Positions 27,091 through 35,895 are shown, numbered from the stretch's first letter. The stretch is DNA of 64,000 nucleotides from Clostridia bacterium (GCA_900767815.1 CAAGAM010000195.1:85628-149627), one strand, 5' to 3'. The notes: generated by a model not told the origin, from the sequence alone. Program-made: numbers and translations.

Positions 27091-27813
27091 TCAAATCTGT
27101 TTTTTGAACGATTCGATTATTTTGTTCTCTATTCTCGAAATCTGAACTTGGGAAACCCCTAACGCTTCGGCAATTTCACTTTGAGTATTGTCTCTGTAAT
27201 ATCTCATTATTATTATCTTTTTTTCTCTCGGAGGAAGCCTTTCGATCATGCTTTTTAAAAGTATTTTATCGATCATATCGTCTTCTCTCTCGTCGGAAGG
27301 AATCCTGTCGATCAGCTCCGTTTTTTTGTCGTCGCCGTTATCGACGGACGAATCGTATAAAGAAAGCGGGATTTTCGAGCTGTCAAGGGCGAGTATGACG
27401 TCCTCTCTTTCGATTGAAAGCGCGGCGGATATTTCCTCGACGGAAGGCGTTTCGCCGTTTCTGCCGCTGTAATCCTCCACAAATCTGTTTATTTTAGCCG
27501 CCTGCGATTTTATTATTCTTGAAACTTTTATACTTCCGTCGTCGCGCAAAAATCTCTTCACTTCGCCGAGAATCATAGGTACGGCATATGTCGAAAAGAC
27601 AACCCCGAATTTTTCGTCGAAATTCTTTATCGCTTTTAAAAAACCCACGCATCCGAGCTGATAAAGATCGTCGTATTCGACGCCTTTATTCTTAAATCTG
27701 CGGATAATACTCTTTATTAAAAGCGAATTGTTTTCAAGCAATATTGCGGCGGCTTCTTTGTCGCCTTTTTTAGCTTTTCGTAAGTAATAAACGGTCTTTT
27801 CCGCATCAAGCAT
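27091..27813 (-). CDS. sigF: RNA polymerase sigma-F factor
   Basis: First forespore-specific sigma factor. 240 aa with region 2 (DDLYQLGCVGFLKAIKNFDEKFG, VVFSTYAVPMILGEVKRFLRD), region 3 and region 4 helix-turn-helix (TQSEIAEALGVSQVQISRIE). It is the last gene of the spoIIAA-spoIIAB-sigF operon, which distinguishes it from the close paralogue sigma-G. AGGGAG precedes the ATG. Confidence 0.95.
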   Translation of the reverse strand: MLDAEKTVYYLRKAKKGDKEAAAILLENNSLLIKSIIRRFKNKGVEYDDLYQLGCVGFLKAIKNFDEKFGVVFSTYAVPMILGEVKRFLRDDGSIKVSRIIKSQAAKINRFVEDYSGRNGETPSVEEISAALSIEREDVILALDSSKIPLSLYDSSVDNGDDKKTELIDRIPSDEREDDMIDKILLKSMIERLPPREKKIIIMRYYRDNTQSEIAEALGVSQVQISRIENKIIESFKKQI

Positions 27814-27828
27814 GACAAAACTCCCTTT

Positions 27829-28254
27829 TCAGGCAACCGAAGTTATCTTCTTTGTCATATCGACGACCGTGCCGACGTTCTGCCCGGAAACGACTTTAAC
27901 CTCGTCCATAAACGTTTTGATTATGGTAAAGCCCATTCCCGAACGCTCCTCGTCGGGTTTCGTTGTATAAAACGGCTCTAAAGCCGCTTCCAGGTCGTCA
28001 ATACCCACTCCGCTGTCCGAAATAACGATATGTACGTTGTCGTCGTCGATTTCGGCAAGCATCGTCACCTCCCCCACGGTGTCCGGGTAACCGTGAACGA
28101 TAGCGTTGGTCACCGCTTCGGACACTGCCGTTTTTATATCGGTAAGTTCTGCGATATTGGGATTAAGCGGAAGCAAAAAAGAAGCGATAACGTTTCTTGC
28201 AAAGCTTTCGTTTTCCGAAAACGAATCAAATTTTAATTCCATTCTATTTTTCAT
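27829..28254 (-). CDS. spoIIAB: Anti-sigma F factor SpoIIAB
   Basis: 141-aa GHKL-type kinase that holds sigma-F and phosphorylates SpoIIAA. N-box ELTDIKTAVSEAVTNAIVHGYP, G1 ISDSGVGIDD and G2 EERSGMGFTI are present. GGAG lies upstream. The gap to sigF is 15 nt. Confidence 0.96.
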   Translation of the reverse strand: MKNRMELKFDSFSENESFARNVIASFLLPLNPNIAELTDIKTAVSEAVTNAIVHGYPDTVGEVTMLAEIDDDNVHIVISDSGVGIDDLEAALEPFYTTKPDEERSGMGFTIIKTFMDEVKVVSGQNVGTVVDMTKKITSVA

Positions 28255-28271
28255 TATATTTATGCTCCGTA

Positions 28272-28580
28272 TTATATTTTAGGCATTATTTCGTAAATAC
28301 CGGATATTTGCAGTATTTTATTTATACTGACGCTCGGGCTTTGAATGTAAACGGGAATTCCTATTTTTTTAAGCAATTTGTATCTTCCGAGCAACACTCC
28401 TATCCCCGTACTGTCCATAAAAGTCGTTTTCGAAAAATTGAAAATAACGCATTTTATATTTTCAGAAGCCGCGACGGCGTTTTCAATTTCCGCTTTGACA
28501 AATCTTGCCGTATATTCGTCGAGTTCACCGCTTAAATATATGTAAAGCTTTCCTTTTGACTCAGCGTATTTAATTTCCAT
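28272..28580 (-). CDS. spoIIAA: Anti-anti-sigma F factor SpoIIAA
   Basis: 102-aa STAS protein. The phosphorylated Ser lies in TFMDSTGIGVLLGRYKLL, typical of SpoIIAA. When dephosphorylated it releases sigma-F from SpoIIAB. AGGTG precedes the ATG. First gene of the operon, with a Spo0A-box-like site upstream. Confidence 0.95.
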   Translation of the reverse strand: MEIKYAESKGKLYIYLSGELDEYTARFVKAEIENAVAASENIKCVIFNFSKTTFMDSTGIGVLLGRYKLLKKIGIPVYIQSPSVSINKILQISGIYEIMPKI

Positions 28581-28589
28581 AGTTCACCT

Positions 28590-28644
28590 CACGACAAAAA
28601 TATTAGCATATATAAAGGTAAATATTTTATCCCGTTTTGTCGAA
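28590..28644 (-). promoter_or_regulatory. spoIIA control region with Spo0A box
   Basis: An exact 0A box TGTCGAA (28638-28644, plus orientation) lies just upstream of GGATAAA (28626-28632, minus strand), which resembles a sigma-H -35. A weaker half box TGTCGTG is at 28590-28596. This is the arrangement expected for spoIIA; the -10 match is poor. Confidence 0.45.
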
Positions 28645-28673
28645 TCCGAAGTTATTTTGAAGTTTTAGCCCAT

Positions 28674-28700
28674 AAAAAAAATCGCCTTACGGCGACTTTT
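28674..28700 (-). terminator. Terminator after rubrerythrin
   Basis: Stem GTCGCC / GGCGAT with a GTAA tetraloop and further A-T pairs, followed by seven T on the minus strand. Confidence 0.85.
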
Positions 28701-28710
28701 TAAATTTTTA

Positions 28711-29253
28711 TCAGTAATTTTCTGCGTTAATCTCGAAATAGCTCTGAGGATGATTACATGTGGGGCAAATTTCAGGAGCTTTCTCTCCGACAACGATATG
28801 TCCGCAATTTCTGCATTCCCAGACCTTTACGGAACTTTTTTCAAAAACTTCGTTATTTTCTATGTTTTTCAATAAAGCGCGATATCTCTCTTCGTGATGT
28901 TTTTCAATCTTCGCGACAAGTTTGAATTTAGCGGCAAGCTCATGAAATCCTTCTTCATCGGCTGTCTTAGCAAAATCTTCGTACATATCAGTCCATTCGT
29001 AATTCTCACCGTCTGCCGCATCCAAAAGATTTTCAGCTGTCGTGCCTATTCCTTTCAATTCCTTAAACCATAATTTTGCATGTTCTTTTTCGTTTTCCGC
29101 CGTCTTTAAAAATAATGCGGACATTTGTTCATACCCTTCCTTTTTGGCAACAGACGCGAAATATGTATATTTATTCCTTGCCTGGCTCTCACCTGCAAAA
29201 GCAGCTTCGAGATTCTTTTCGGTTTGAGTTCCCTTGTATTTTGTTTCTTTCAT
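28711..29253 (-). CDS. rbr: Rubrerythrin
   Basis: Peroxide-reducing diiron protein of anaerobes. 180 aa: a four-helix diiron domain with [22 protein letters not shown] and [10 protein letters not shown], then a rubredoxin-like FeCys4 domain (CRNCG ... CPTC). CGGAGG upstream and a consensus promoter. It marks an anaerobe with oxidative-stress defence. No clear PerR box was recognised. Confidence 0.96.
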   Translation of the reverse strand: MKETKYKGTQTEKNLEAAFAGESQARNKYTYFASVAKKEGYEQMSALFLKTAENEKEHAKLWFKELKGIGTTAENLLDAADGENYEWTDMYEDFAKTADEEGFHELAAKFKLVAKIEKHHEERYRALLKNIENNEVFEKSSVKVWECRNCGHIVVGEKAPEICPTCNHPQSYFEINAENY

Positions 29254-29282
29254 AGATTTAACCTCCGATTATTCTTATTGAT

Positions 29283-29311
29283 ATTATATCTCATTTACTA
29301 TTATATGTCAA
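29283..29311 (-). promoter_or_regulatory. Consensus sigma-A promoter of rubrerythrin
   Basis: Perfect TTGACA (29306-29311) and TATAAT (29283-29288) with 17 nt between them on the minus strand. Confidence 0.85.
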
Positions 29312-29354
29312 ATAAAAATGTATTATAAATAAAGTTTAAAACGCAATAAAACAG

Positions 29355-29383
29355 TTGCAAAAAATAAAATAATGTAGTATAAT
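29355..29383 (+). promoter_or_regulatory. Promoter of tRNA-Pro
   Basis: TTGCAA (29355-29360), 17 nt, TATAAT (29378-29383), 18 nt before the tRNA. Confidence 0.75.
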
Positions 29384-29401
29384 ATAAAACGTTGCGGGTA
29401 T

Positions 29402-29478
29402 CGAGGTGTAGCGCAGTTTGGTAGCGCGCTTGGTTCGGGACCAAGAGGTCGTGGGTTCAAGTCCCGTCACCTCGACCA
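29402..29478 (+). tRNA. tRNA-Pro (anticodon CGG)
   Basis: 77-nt cloverleaf: acceptor CGAGGTG / CACCTCG, D-arm AGCGCAGTTTGGTAGCGC, anticodon stem CTTGG / CCAAG with loop TTCGGGA (anticodon CGG, codon CCG), T-arm GTGGG-TTCAAGT-CCCGT-like, and an encoded CCA. Own promoter; single gene. Confidence 0.96.
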
Positions 29479-29553
29479 TGAAAGGTATTTTCGTTGTTAA
29501 ACGGAAATGCCTTTTATTTTTGCCTGACTTGAACGGGTGGGCAGTCGAAAGAG

Positions 29554-29589
29554 AAAAGGGACTGCGCAAAATATTGCGAAGTCCCTTTT
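29554..29589. terminator. Bidirectional terminator, tRNA-Pro / lgt
   Basis: 16-bp stem with one mismatch (29554-29569 with 29574-29589, AAAAGGGACT end) and a 4-nt loop; T runs lie on both strands. Confidence 0.8.
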
Positions 29590-29592
29590 GTT

Positions 29593-30375
29593 TTAAGTAT
29601 TCGATTTTTTTGTTTTAATTATTTTATAAATCTTAACTCCTGCGATGATGACACCTGCCGAGATTAAACCGATAGAAATCCACTGCGAAGGCGTAAGACC
29701 CGGGATAAGCACTCCCCTGTCATCTATTCTCAGATACTCTATAAAGAAACGCCATAATCCGTATCCTACAAGATAAACGACGAAGTTCCAGTCGATTTCT
29801 TTATAAAACAATACACTCGTCACGGCAAAAAGTATGAACAGAAAAATAGCTTCATAAAGTTGCGTCGGCAAAAAATATCCCGTTCCGTCATGCGTATGCA
29901 TCCAAAGCCCGGGGAATCCGTCCATTTTTTTGCCGTAACAACAGCCTGCAAACAAGCACCCGATTCTTCCGAATCCGTGAGCAATCGTAATACAACACGG
30001 CGCGGCGGCAAAAAGGTCGGAACAATATTTTATATGCTCGTTTTCCTTAAACACAATCTTCCCGAAACCGAAAAAACCTATGAAAAACACGATCACCCCG
30101 CCGACAAGCCCTCCGTAAAAGGTCATACCCGCTCCGTTTTTACCGAATTTAAATTCTCCTGTTTCAATAAAATGGTATATCGATTGGGCTAAATTCGCCG
30201 AAATAATGCCCATAAAAATAGCAACGACTCCGACGATAAGATAGAAGCTCTGAACTTTTGCGGGGACTTTCCTGTGCGTGAGATATTTGTCCAATACGAT
30301 TATCGCGGAGATAAGACCGAGCGTAAGACAAATACTATACAGATTTACATCCCAAAATAAAGCATCGGGATACAT
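29593..30375 (-). CDS. lgt: Prolipoprotein diacylglyceryl transferase
   Basis: Integral membrane enzyme that transfers diacylglycerol to the lipobox Cys of prelipoproteins. 260 aa, about seven membrane helices, with the family signature HGFGRIGCLFAGCCYG and YEAIFLF. GGGAGG is upstream and the start is 2 nt from the end of the preceding membrane-protein gene, so it is the last gene of the two-component operon. A lipoprotein substrate is encoded at 61.5 kb. Confidence 0.95.
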   Translation of the reverse strand: MYPDALFWDVNLYSICLTLGLISAIIVLDKYLTHRKVPAKVQSFYLIVGVVAIFMGIISANLAQSIYHFIETGEFKFGKNGAGMTFYGGLVGGVIVFFIGFFGFGKIVFKENEHIKYCSDLFAAAPCCITIAHGFGRIGCLFAGCCYGKKMDGFPGLWMHTHDGTGYFLPTQLYEAIFLFILFAVTSVLFYKEIDWNFVVYLVGYGLWRFFIEYLRIDDRGVLIPGLTPSQWISIGLISAGVIIAGVKIYKIIKTKKSNT

Positions 30376-30376
30376 G

Positions 30377-31393
30377 TCAATCCTCCCTTGGTTTTAAAAT
30401 TTTCGATTTCGAAAGCGCGTAGTTAAGCATTCTTACGGCGCAGAATAAAGACGCGATAAAACACATTATCGAAATCAACAAATCCAGAGAAGGTATGGTT
30501 GAATCGTAATATGAAATCAGATGCAATGCAATCTGAATAACCAAAAACAATAAATACGTAGCTCCGTGTTCTCTGACTTCTTTGAAAGGGAGAGCCGTCA
30601 ACCCGATTATGCTTGCGCAGATGATTGCCCAGAATATCGTAAGTGCGGGGAAATACAACCCTTCGTTGAAAATCGTTCCGACAAAATAGTTTGCCGCTCT
30701 TGCAAAAGCGTCGGGGTCTCCGCCGAAAACCATAACTTTAACTCCGTCTATATTGACAAACAGAGAGTTCATAAGACTGTCTGAAGTACGCATTACGAGA
30801 TAGCCCGAATATATACATATGCAAACGAGAATTGCCGAGAAAATATCGTCCTTTTTCATAAGTTTTACGTATATATACGCCGTTACGAACAACATCGCGT
30901 CTATCATAACGTGAGTAATAATCGAAGCTATGGTTTTATAATCCGCAAACAGGTCGTAAAGGAAATTTCTTATCAATATCGCCAACAGATAGATAAAAAC
31001 ACCTATAATAACGGCACTCAGAATTTCTGTTATCGACACGTTCTTTTTCGTGTTAAGATCAAAAAACAAAGTGATTGACGACACGGGGAAAAGAATAGCC
31101 AGAATAAACGCGTCGACGATAAGGAACTCCGTGTTTTTATTTATAAGCGCGATAAACAAAAGAAAAACCGCAATAAAAGAAATCGCCAGAAATACGGTGA
31201 AGCAACCCTTGAAGGTGGGTAAATCGACTCCCGATTTTTGCCCGTGCTTTTTTCGCCCGTAGAATAAAATCGACCAGACTGTTAATTTTTTCTCCGCCGG
31301 TTTTTCGACTTTTTCCTGCTCTACGTCAAATTCGCTCGTAACGATTTCTTCGTCGTCGGATTTAGAATTCAGTCTCAGATAATCGTTGTTCAT
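30377..31393 (-). CDS. Unknown membrane protein of the two-component operon
   Basis: 338 aa, not recognised. The first 60 residues are charged and cytoplasmic-type (acidic patch, then Lys-rich). About eight membrane helices follow (near 64-84, 90-111, 121-146, 156-180, 185-204, 248-270, 280-298, 304-325) with one long loop between helices 5 and 6 (about 205-247, containing GGDPDAFARAAN). No protease or transporter motif is evident. The start has GAGGAT about 9 nt upstream and overlaps the histidine kinase gene by 32 nt, so the overlap is real. It lies between the kinase and lgt, suggesting envelope function or accessory sensing. Confidence 0.7.
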   Translation of the reverse strand: MNNDYLRLNSKSDDEEIVTSEFDVEQEKVEKPAEKKLTVWSILFYGRKKHGQKSGVDLPTFKGCFTVFLAISFIAVFLLFIALINKNTEFLIVDAFILAILFPVSSITLFFDLNTKKNVSITEILSAVIIGVFIYLLAILIRNFLYDLFADYKTIASIITHVMIDAMLFVTAYIYVKLMKKDDIFSAILVCICIYSGYLVMRTSDSLMNSLFVNIDGVKVMVFGGDPDAFARAANYFVGTIFNEGLYFPALTIFWAIICASIIGLTALPFKEVREHGATYLLFLVIQIALHLISYYDSTIPSLDLLISIMCFIASLFCAVRMLNYALSKSKILKPRED

Positions 31394-32810
31394 TGTTTTT
31401 TATCCTCTTGAATTTTACATAGAAATTGCTTCCGCAATCTTTTTTGCTCCTCACTCCGAACTGCAGTTTATGCGAATCGAGTATAGCTTTAACGATAGAT
31501 AAACCCAGCCCCGTACCTTTTACCGGACGGGTGTTCGTTTCGGAAAATCTGTAATACCTTTCCCAGATCGTTGCGATTTTTTCCTGAGAGATGCCTTTCC
31601 CCGAATCGATAATTTCAAGCAAAATATTATCGTTTTCCGCAGTAAGATAAACTTTCACGGTTTTATCTTCCCCGGTATAATTTATCGAATTTCCCAAAAG
31701 ATTGTAAATTACCTGTTCGATTTTCTTTTCGTCGGCAAACGTTATAAGGTCGGGAGCGATATACTCTTCGATTGTATACCCTTTATTTTCGACATAATCC
31801 GAAAACCTGCCGATAACCCGTTCGGTAAGTTCGGATAAGTTTATTTCCGTTTCGTTAAGTTCGTCAACGGCAGACTGAAGCTTGGAAAGATTGAGAATAT
31901 CGTTTACAAGCATAGAAAGTCTGTCGGATTCGTCGATTATAACCTGGGTGTGTTTTTCGCGTTTTTCTTTGTTTTCGCCCGAAATATCTCTTATCATTTC
32001 GGCATACGCCCTGATCATCGTCAACGGAGTTTTTAAATCGTGAGAAACGTTCGCAAGTAAATCTCTTTGTAGCGCACCCGATTTCGATATCTCATCCTTA
32101 GCGTAGTTCAAAGCTTCGCCAAGCCCGTTTATCTCGCTGTACGTGCTTCTTTTAGGCGTAAAATCAACCGTCTGATCCCCTTGCGCCCATTTTTTAGCCG
32201 CTTCCGCCATTTCGTCTACGGGTCTTGAAAGTTTCACGGAAAAATGCCATGCCAGAAGCACGGCTGCAATAACGACAATGATCGTGACTATTCCGAACTC
32301 TCTCCTTATTACGGCAGAAGCTTCGGTGATTTTTGCCCTCGAACATGTCAGAATTATTTTTACGTCCTCATCTCCGCCCGCGGTCGGGTCTGATTCATTG
32401 CAATAATAAAAGGCGTTGTCCGAATTGTCTGCGGAAGAAAATAAACCCGTAGTTTCAGAGCCTCCGTTTTTGACAAATGCGTCCAACGCCGTTGTTATAA
32501 GTTTAAGTTCGTCTGTATTTTCGGTAATCGGTCTGCCGAAAACATCGGTTGCAAAATTCGACCTTACTATAAAAACTCTTATACCGGAAGAATTGCATTG
32601 CGTTGCTTTGGCATTAAACTCGGTACTGTCGGTTCTGGTTGCGCATAGTTGCCGCCCGTAAGACGTCATTGTTTTTATCCGCTCGTTCTGGTAATAATTA
32701 TCAAGAAAGAAAACCTGAAATATCCAGACCGAGCAGATAATGATTGCATTGAATAATAGGAAATATAAAAGGACGTTTACTTTCAGTTTACTGAAAATAC
32801 CCTTTTTCAT
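31362..32810 (-). CDS. Sensor histidine kinase
   Basis: 482 aa: two membrane helices (about 10-32 and 175-195) flank an extracytoplasmic sensor of about 140 residues. A HAMP domain (SRPVDEMAEAAKKWAQGD), HisKA with LLANVSHDLKTPLTMI, and HATPase with YNLLGNSINYTG, IIDSGKGIS and GTGLGLSIVKAI follow. It overlaps the regulator by 4 nt. The signal is unknown; the association with lgt and an eight-helix protein suggests envelope stress. Confidence 0.94.
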   Translation of the reverse strand: MKKGIFSKLKVNVLLYFLLFNAIIICSVWIFQVFFLDNYYQNERIKTMTSYGRQLCATRTDSTEFNAKATQCNSSGIRVFIVRSNFATDVFGRPITENTDELKLITTALDAFVKNGGSETTGLFSSADNSDNAFYYCNESDPTAGGDEDVKIILTCSRAKITEASAVIRREFGIVTIIVVIAAVLLAWHFSVKLSRPVDEMAEAAKKWAQGDQTVDFTPKRSTYSEINGLGEALNYAKDEISKSGALQRDLLANVSHDLKTPLTMIRAYAEMIRDISGENKEKREKHTQVIIDESDRLSMLVNDILNLSKLQSAVDELNETEINLSELTERVIGRFSDYVENKGYTIEEYIAPDLITFADEKKIEQVIYNLLGNSINYTGEDKTVKVYLTAENDNILLEIIDSGKGISQEKIATIWERYYRFSETNTRPVKGTGLGLSIVKAILDSHKLQFGVRSKKDCGSNFYVKFKRIKNNEQRLSETEF

Positions 32811-33484
32811 GCTTCGAATTTATATCCCATTCCTCTGAGCGTTACAATGAACTTTCTGTATTCTTTAAGATTGCTTCTGAGCATTTTTATGTGCGTATCG
32901 ACCGTTCTGTCGTCGCCGTAAAAATCGTAGCCCCATACGTCCGACAGAAGCTTTTCTCTCGAAAGCGCGATGCCTTTATTGTTAACCATGTAGAATAAAA
33001 GCTCATATTCCTTGGGAGTAAGCTCTGCCTTAGTGCCGTCTACGAGAACGTTTCTTCCGAGCATATCGATTTCAAGCCCTTCGAATTTCATGGACGTCGC
33101 GTTCTGTTTCGGAGCCTTCGCGAGAGCATTTCTCTTTAATACGGCATTGATTCTTGCCATAACTTCCTTGGGAGAAAACGGCTTAACGACGTAATCGTCG
33201 GCACCGATTTCAAACCCGAAAAGTTTATCGTATTCCTCTCCCCTTGCGGAAAGCATGATTACGGGAATGTCTTTGAACTTTCTGATTTCCTTAACAGCCG
33301 AGTATCCATCGAGCTTGGGCATCATTATATCCATAAGAATAAGATCGTAATCTTCGTTTTTACATTTATTTACGGCTTCCATTCCGTCTGCCGCCTGATC
33401 GGAAGCAAACCCTTCGAATTCTGCATATTCGGCAAGAACTTCTCTGATCTTTGCCTCATCGTCTACTATAAGTATTCTATACAT
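32807..33484 (-). CDS. OmpR-family response regulator
   Basis: 225 aa: receiver domain with DDE near the N-terminus, phospho-acceptor Asp in LILMDIMMPKLDG, and a C-terminal winged helix (LTPKEYELLFYMVNNKG, WGYDFYGDDRTVDTHIKMLRSNL). GGAGG precedes the ATG. First gene of the operon regulator-kinase-membrane protein-lgt. Binding sites cannot be told from this window. Confidence 0.95.
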   Translation of the reverse strand: MYRILIVDDEAKIREVLAEYAEFEGFASDQAADGMEAVNKCKNEDYDLILMDIMMPKLDGYSAVKEIRKFKDIPVIMLSARGEEYDKLFGFEIGADDYVVKPFSPKEVMARINAVLKRNALAKAPKQNATSMKFEGLEIDMLGRNVLVDGTKAELTPKEYELLFYMVNNKGIALSREKLLSDVWGYDFYGDDRTVDTHIKMLRSNLKEYRKFIVTLRGMGYKFEA

Positions 33485-33606
33485 AGTGACCTCCGTTCGC
33501 TTCGAATATTCCCGAAGCTTCTGTTTTTTTCTTCATTATACATCCGCTATATGTGTATTGCGGGTTCTGCAAGTGATTTCTACATGAAATATGCTTTTTG
33601 TCCCTT

Positions 33607-34314
33607 TCAGGACTGTGAAAAATCACTTTCGGGGATAATTTCATAGGTTGCCTTACCGTCTTTTACGCTGACAAGATACGAATTTCCGCAGGATAAAGAT
33701 GCGCATTTAAGCTTGCCGTTAACGTACATCACGGCAGATAAATTTTCGATGCATACGTAGTTTTTTGCGGTTGCAGACGATAATTTTTTTTCAAAATCAT
33801 CCTTCCTGTCATCGAAATGGGGGCATGCGCCGCCATTTAGCAACCCGAGCGCGGGTTTAAACAGGTATTCTTCACCCGCACTGTCGGTAAACATTTCCTC
33901 AAACCAGCAAATCGCCCCCGCGGACAATCCGCAGATAACGACTCCTCTTTCGTATGCGTCGAGAATAAGTTGTTTTATTCCGCTTTTTTCCCACGAGTCG
34001 AGCATGAAAACCGTATCTCCGCCACCGACGTAAATAAGGTCGGCTTTAAGGAATTTCGATTCTATCTTCTCATAATTCATTTCGCCGTATACGGTTAAGG
34101 CGCAGTCCGTCTTCAACCCGAAAAGCCCCGTATAAGTCTTATGAAACGTATTATAATATGGCATACTGTCATGACTTGCCGTGCCGACGAATAACGCTAC
34201 CGGTCTTTTACCTTCGTTTCTCTTTTTCACGAGTCCGCATATCTGCCCGTCTATATCCGACGTTTGTTTTTCGCGGAGTTCGCCTCCGCCGATTGCAATT
34301 AAAATTTTATCCAT
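33607..34314 (-). CDS. S51 family peptidase (dipeptidase E-like)
   Basis: 235 aa, class I glutamine amidotransferase-like serine peptidase: nucleophile Ser in CGLSAGAICWFEEM, GGGDTVFMLD and a likely Asp-containing ECAPHFDDRKDD-type motif (ACPHFDDRKDD). Dipeptidase E homologues hydrolyse Asp-X dipeptides; this clade is often annotated as type 1 glutamine amidotransferase-like protein. A promoter ends 6 nt before the ATG and there is no Shine-Dalgarno. Confidence 0.85.
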   Translation of the reverse strand: MDKILIAIGGGELREKQTSDIDGQICGLVKKRNEGKRPVALFVGTASHDSMPYYNTFHKTYTGLFGLKTDCALTVYGEMNYEKIESKFLKADLIYVGGGDTVFMLDSWEKSGIKQLILDAYERGVVICGLSAGAICWFEEMFTDSAGEEYLFKPALGLLNGGACPHFDDRKDDFEKKLSSATAKNYVCIENLSAVMYVNGKLKCASLSCGNSYLVSVKDGKATYEIIPESDFSQS

Positions 34315-34320
34315 ATTGAA

Positions 34321-34349
34321 AGTATAATATATTTTCCTGCTTTTCTCAA
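34321..34349 (-). promoter_or_regulatory. Sigma-A promoter abutting the S51 peptidase start
   Basis: Minus strand TTGAGA (34344-34349), 17 nt, TATACT (34321-34326), then 6 nt to the ATG at 34314. Confidence 0.7.
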
Positions 34350-34362
34350 GCGTTTTTCTTAC

Positions 34363-34394
34363 AAAAAAAGTTCGCGATAAAAATATCCGAACTT
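34363..34394 (-). terminator. Terminator after the coiled-coil gene
   Basis: 7-bp stem AAGTTCG / CGAACTT with a 13-nt loop and a seven-T run on the minus strand; it ends the rluB unit. Confidence 0.6.
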
Positions 34395-34401
34395 CTTCAA
34401 A

Positions 34402-34455
34402 ATAAATTTAATTTAAAATACCGTTTCCATAAATTTAATTTAAAATACCGTTTCC
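34402..34455. repeat. 27-bp perfect tandem duplication at a gene end
   Basis: Two adjacent identical 27-bp copies (34402-34428 and 34429-34455, ending CCGTTTCC). The stop codon of the coiled-coil gene (34435-34437) lies in the second; the first is a non-coding copy downstream, so it does not change the protein. Confidence 0.9.
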
Positions 34456-35154
34456 GTCGTCGCTCGGAATAAAAGTTCTCGTTCTGCCCTCATCGTTTTC
34501 CTTCGTCGCTTCGCGCGAACCGAAAACGGGAATATCCAGCCTGATAACCTTTTCGTCGAACGGCAAATCTTCGTCCGTCGTTTCTTCAACGCCGAAAGTT
34601 TCGTTCAGGACTTTCAGTTCTTCCGCATATCCGCCGAGACAATCGGATATCGCCTGTTTTACCATGCGAAGAACTTCTGCGTTTATTTCTTTAAACGAGT
34701 TTTCGTTCGTTCTGATTACATAATCGATTTCCGCAGAAAGTTTATCATAACGGTCGGTTTTATCTTTCAGTCTGTTTTTTATCGTTACGTTTAAAGTCGT
34801 TATCGAGCTTATTGCCTTATTTAAACGTTTAATTTCTTCTTTATCTGCATTTTCATCCGTTTTCGCGATTTTTTTAGCGGCTTTGCTTGCTTCCGAAAGT
34901 TCTTTTTGCGCCGCGACGTATTCGGGAGTTGCCCTGAACGCCTTTCTTTCTTTATCGCATTGTTTTTTCAGCCCTTCGACTTCACTTAATTTTTGAAGAA
35001 AATCCTCGCCCAAAAACTCGGACGATTTGCTTATGACGTATTGCCTTACCGATTCCAGGTCGGCGCAAATCATTTTGGTATATTTTTCTTTAATGTCGGA
35101 TTTAAGCCTGTTATAACTCTCCGACGTTTCGGTTATCATTTCTTTTTGCATCAT
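34435..35154 (-). CDS. Unknown coiled-coil protein
   Basis: 239 aa, not recognised. It is highly charged, predicted helical and coiled between about 15 and 200 (repeated EKYTK, SELKK, KEEIKRLNKAISSI), with an acidic C-terminal tail and a conserved-looking RTRTFIPSDDGNGILN end. No signal peptide or membrane helix. It overlaps the rluB-type gene by 4 nt and is the last gene of the unit, so it may work with RNA or ribosomes, but no function is claimed. Confidence 0.65.
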   Translation of the reverse strand: MMQKEMITETSESYNRLKSDIKEKYTKMICADLESVRQYVISKSSEFLGEDFLQKLSEVEGLKKQCDKERKAFRATPEYVAAQKELSEASKAAKKIAKTDENADKEEIKRLNKAISSITTLNVTIKNRLKDKTDRYDKLSAEIDYVIRTNENSFKEINAEVLRMVKQAISDCLGGYAEELKVLNETFGVEETTDEDLPFDEKVIRLDIPVFGSREATKENDEGRTRTFIPSDDGNGILN

Positions 35155-35855
35155 ACGTTTTGCAGGTAATAAACCTCTTCTTTTGTTAATTTTCTCACTT
35201 CGCCGCGGTTAAGCCCGGAAAGACGAAGATCCCCTATTTTAATTCTTTTTAAAAAGCATACGTTTTTGCCGACGGATTCAAACATTTTTCTTATTTCTCT
35301 GTTCTTTCCTTCGGTAATCGTAACGTTGAGCTTAGTGTAATCCCTGCCCTCTTCTATAACTCTGATATTACTCTTATTGGTTTTTTCGCCGTCGATAACA
35401 ACGCCGTTTCTTAAATCGATAAGAGACTTATCGTCGATTTTTCCTTCTATTTTTACAAGATAGGTTTTGGGAATTTCACTGCTCGGATGAGTAAGACGAT
35501 TCGCAAGGTCTCCGTCGTTCGTAAAAAGGAGCAATCCTTCCGAATCGTAATCCAATCTTCCCACGGGGAAAATTCTCGCAGTGTTTTTAGGCAAGAAATC
35601 CATAACGGTTTTTCTTCCCTTATCGTCCTTAACCGTACAAACGCACCCCTTCGGCTTATTCATTATATAATATTCGAATTTTTTTGCTCTCGCGACTTTT
35701 TTCCCGTCTACGGAAACGCTGTCGTTGTTTTCGTCGACTTCCGTCCCGAGATCGCATATACGACCGTTGACTTTAACTCTCTTTTCTTTTATAATCTCGT
35801 CGCAACCCCTTCTGCTTGCGATGCCGCATTCGGCTAAATACTTGTTTATTCTCAT
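35151..35855 (-). CDS. Pseudouridine synthase, RluB/RsuA family
   Basis: 234 aa: N-terminal S4 domain (MRINKYLAECGIASRRGCDEII) and catalytic domain with GRLDYDSEGLLLFTNDG (catalytic Asp in RLDYDS). It modifies a uridine in rRNA; RluB (23S) is the usual annotation in this dacB neighbourhood, but RsuA-type specificity is not excluded. AAGGA precedes the ATG. Confidence 0.9.
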   Translation of the reverse strand: MRINKYLAECGIASRRGCDEIIKEKRVKVNGRICDLGTEVDENNDSVSVDGKKVARAKKFEYYIMNKPKGCVCTVKDDKGRKTVMDFLPKNTARIFPVGRLDYDSEGLLLFTNDGDLANRLTHPSSEIPKTYLVKIEGKIDDKSLIDLRNGVVIDGEKTNKSNIRVIEEGRDYTKLNVTITEGKNREIRKMFESVGKNVCFLKRIKIGDLRLSGLNRGEVRKLTKEEVYYLQNV

Positions 35856-35895
35856 TTGTAATCCTTTTTAACTTTAATCGAGTTATATTATGGTT

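Noticed and set aside
29254..29401. PerR-type box at the rubrerythrin promoter
   Set aside because: AT-rich palindromic pieces are present, but none fits the PerR consensus closely.
29336..29569. 77-codon minus-strand reading frame across the tRNA-Pro gene
   Set aside because: It is the antisense of the tRNA and its flanks, a well-known false protein prediction.
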